From contig NZ_PPEL01000010.1 in the NCBI RefSeq assembly GCF_002899695.1, positions 1 through 54,089 on the forward strand: DNA of 54,089 bases. The letters are read 5' to 3'. This stretch comes from Rubneribacter badeniensis. Its GTDB lineage: Bacteria; Actinomycetota; Coriobacteriia; Coriobacteriales; Eggerthellaceae. Each line of letters starts with the position of its first letter. Within the stretch, counting starts at the first letter, position 1. This document shows, in pieces, positions 52,373-54,089 of the stretch. Position numbers and translations under genes: made by a program. The notes beneath the pieces were generated by a model, which had not been told where the DNA came from, made no database searches, and worked only from the letters and a program-made list of their open reading frames with translations.

Positions 52373-53446
52373 TCACCACAGTCCGAGCGCGTGCTGCATT
52401 CCCAAGCTGACGGCGGTGATGGCAACCCAGCAGGCGAACCCCATGAGGATGGGCTTGCCGCCCGACTTCACGAGGTGCACGACGTCGGTGTTCAGGCCGA
52501 TGGCTGCCATGGCCATGACGATGAAGAACTTCGACAGCGTCTTGAGCGGCTCGAACAGCGCCGGATCGGCTCCGGCTGACGCGGCGGCGGTGGTGATGAC
52601 AGAGGCCGCCAAAAACAGCACGATGAACAGGGGAAGCGCGCGCCGCAAACTGAAGTTGCCCAGCTTGCCCGCAGGTTTGGCCGCGCTGTTCTCGCGAGCT
52701 TCCGACGCGAGGGGATCGCGGCTCTCCTGCCGTGCCATCCAGATGCCCAGCACGAGCGTGATGGGGATGATGGCGAGCGTGCGCGTGAGCTTCACGATGG
52801 TGGCGTAGTCGAGCGCGTTCGACCCCGGGTGCATACCGTCCCAGGCCGCCGCGGCGGCCGTCACCGACGAGGTGTCGTTCACCGCGGTGCCGGCGAACAG
52901 GCCGAAGCCGTCGTTGGACATGCCGAGCGCCCCGCCGAGCGAGGGGAAGACGAGCGCGGCCAGCACGTTGAACAGGAAGATGACCGAAATGGCCTGGGCC
53001 ACGTCCTCGTCCTTGGCCTTGATGACCTGCGCGGTGGCCGCGATGGCCGAGCCGCCGCAGATGGACGAGCCCACGCCCACGAGCGTCGATATGCCCGTGG
53101 GCATGCGCAGCAGCTTGTGCAGCACGTAGGCCGTGACGAGGGCCGTGGCGATGGTGGAGCAGATGATGGGCAGCGACGTCAAGCCCACCTGGGCGATCTG
53201 CGCGAGGTTCAATCCGAAGCCCAGCAGCACGACAGCTGCCTGGAGCACTTTCTTGCCGGTGAACGCGATGCCGGGTTGCGTGCGGCGGCGCGTGGGCTGC
53301 TTCCATACCGCGGCGATGGCCATGCCCGCCAAAATGGCGAACACCGGCCCTCCGACAAGGGGAAACAGCTGTCCGACGATCCAACACGGCACGGCGATGG
53401 CAAGGCAGACGGCCAAGCCGGGGAGGTTCTTCGCCAAGGTGGTCAC
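52373..53446 (-). CDS. YeiH family putative sulfate exporter
   Basis: 357-residue membrane protein of the YeiH/UPF0324 family with about ten hydrophobic segments. Family signatures include [38 protein letters not shown] and [14 protein letters not shown], with [21 protein letters not shown] near the end. The GTG at 53446 is preferred over a TTG at 53479 because GGAAGGG lies seven bases upstream of it. Many members are linked to sulfate or taurine-derived sulfite export, but the substrate of this one is unproven. Monocistronic and convergent to coaE. Confidence 0.9.
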   Translation of the reverse strand: MTTLAKNLPGLAVCLAIAVPCWIVGQLFPLVGGPVFAILAGMAIAAVWKQPTRRRTQPGIAFTGKKVLQAAVVLLGFGLNLAQIAQVGLTSLPIICSTIATALVTAYVLHKLLRMPTGISTLVGVGSSICGGSAIAATAQVIKAKDEDVAQAISVIFLFNVLAALVFPSLGGALGMSNDGFGLFAGTAVNDTSSVTAAAAAWDGMHPGSNALDYATIVKLTRTLAIIPITLVLGIWMARQESRDPLASEARENSAAKPAGKLGNFSLRRALPLFIVLFLAASVITTAAASAGADPALFEPLKTLSKFFIVMAMAAIGLNTDVVHLVKSGGKPILMGFACWVAITAVSLGMQHALGLW

Positions 53447-53990
53447 ATTCGTCCCTTCCGACGAGCTGCGCTCGGGCAAGGCGGGCGTCGCCGCCTCCCG
53501 ATGCAGCGTTTCACAACGAGGTCAGAGTATACCACGCTGCCGACGCGGTCTGCCCGCGCAGATGGCGACGCGGCACGGCGGGGCGCGGTGCCGCGGATGT
53601 AGCCGCTGTCGCTCCTTGTGGCACGGCGGGACGAGGTGCCGCAGATCTTGTCGCCGGGTCTTTGCGGCACGGCGGGGTGCGGTGCGCCGCCGTCGAAGGC
53701 GCCGTCCCTCCTCGCGTTGCGAGGCTCGCCTTCGCTTTGCGGAAGCGAAGATGTGGTTTGTGCGGAGGTTTCAAAGCTGGGACTGGGGCGAATGCGCGGT
53801 TTCCGGGTGTTTATCGGGGCGGGGAAGGAGCTGTTTGAGCGTTCGCCTTCGGGCGGTCGGGGCCTCGAATCCGGAGATTTCGCCCGCATGGGCGTGCGGC
53901 CTCCTCGGCGTGATCGGCGAAACCCCTGATCGAAGAATGCGAGCCGTGCTTTTTCCGAGTTCCGGGGGTGCGGACGTTTTTCCGGACGGC
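53447..53990. other. intergenic region with tandem hairpin repeats
   Basis: About 540 bases upstream of the minus-strand permease. Apart from the repeats at 53570-53690, only Arg/Pro-rich chance frames are seen. The minus-strand frame over the repeats would encode a repeating AAPRPAVP peptide, most simply a by-product of the repeats. Confidence 0.5.
53570..53690. repeat. three tandem hairpin repeats with about 47-base spacing
   Basis: GCGGCAC-11 bases-GTGCCGC at 53570-53594, GTGGCAC...GTGCCGC at 53618-53642 and GCGGCAC...GTGCgCC at 53664-53688. The shared core is GGCACGGCGGG. Each unit forms a seven-base stem; the third has decayed. Confidence 0.8.
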
Positions 53991-54089
53991 CTAGGCGGCC
54001 AGCCCCAGCCGCCTCCTGCGGCCGGCTATCGTATCGTACACCTTGCGCCCTCCCTCGTCGAACGCCTTCAGCCTCCCCTCCCGGTACCA
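53991..54089 (-). CDS. C-terminal fragment of an unidentified protein
   Basis: An open frame enters from the right edge on the minus strand and ends with TAG at 53991-53993. The 32 visible residues read WYREGRLKAFDEGGRKVYDT then IAGRRRRLGLAA, a plausible charged helical C-terminus. The family is not recognised; a transposase or DNA-binding protein tail is possible, but nothing here proves it. The rest of the gene lies outside the window. Confidence 0.4.
   Translation of the reverse strand, partial: WYREGRLKAFDEGGRKVYDTIAGRRRRLGLAA

Noticed and set aside
53570-53690. Possible CRISPR array
   Set aside because: Only three units, each self-complementary, with decaying repeats and no cas genes.
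53511-53774. 87-codon minus-strand frame with AAPRPAVP repeats
   Set aside because: The peptide repeat is produced by the DNA hairpin repeats; no ribosome site or homology.

Overview
The window looks like chromosomal DNA of a high-GC, strictly anaerobic actinobacterium of the class Coriobacteriia, most likely an Eggerthellaceae gut commensal. This is inferred from protein style and gene order; no database search was run. Signs of anaerobic life are an oxygen-sensitive class III ribonucleotide reductase and its activase, rubrerythrin, and a PerR-like Fur regulator. The order rarA - alaS - ruvX - mltG - aroE - aroC - aroK - aroB - aroQ - pepQ - efp - nusB is the classic actinobacterial core order (the same as in Mycobacterium tuberculosis), here interrupted by extra genes.

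Layout. 1-5.5 kb: nrdD/nrdG behind a paired NrdR-like operator, a small MscS channel and a DUF2804 protein. 6.0-14.2 kb: a phosphate module (pstS-pstC-pstA-pstB-pstB-phoU, two PhoB-like regulators, one PhoR-like kinase) behind a six-repeat Pho-box array. 14.2-15.9 kb: an intergenic repeat sink with a long-stem inverted-repeat element, several 27-bp repeats, a probable 6S RNA on the minus strand and a small membrane protein. 15.9-31.8 kb: rarA, a DUF948 protein, an AI-2E-type permease, alaS, ruvX, mltG, a YqeG phosphatase, the shikimate cluster, an M24 peptidase, rubrerythrin and efp. 32.1-40.8 kb: an XRE regulator with a palindrome over its own start; a pyruvate carboxyltransferase-AccB fusion with accC, asp23, nusB, xseB and dxs; then a Pit phosphate transporter behind reverse-oriented Pho boxes and a YegP-like protein. 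41.1-44.2 kb: a GNAT enzyme, amtB-glnK behind a GlnR-like operator, and a Fur/PerR gene. 44.8-48.8 kb: a solute-binding lipoprotein followed by a 1030-residue protein with two Cache-like sensor ectodomains joined to an MscS pore. 49.1-53.5 kb: rpsA-mnmA-coaE and a YeiH permease on the minus strand. The C-terminus of an unidentified gene sits at the right edge.

How the parts work together. Three nutrient circuits carry recognisable cis sites: deoxynucleotides (NrdR boxes), phosphate (Pho boxes at both pstS and pit, in opposite orientations) and ammonium (GlnR-type half-sites before amtB-glnK, whose GlnK lacks the usual modified Tyr51). The two most novel-looking items are the two-gene binding-protein plus Cache-Cache-MscS cassette, which suggests a ligand-gated rather than purely mechanosensitive channel, and a roughly 150-bp element with perfect or near-perfect 32-33-bp inverted arms, present twice with a covarying arm position and homologous loops in opposite orientation. 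Intergenic spaces are rich in other long inverted repeats, notably between alaS and ruvX and upstream of rpsA. No tRNA, rRNA, CRISPR array or intact insertion sequence was seen.
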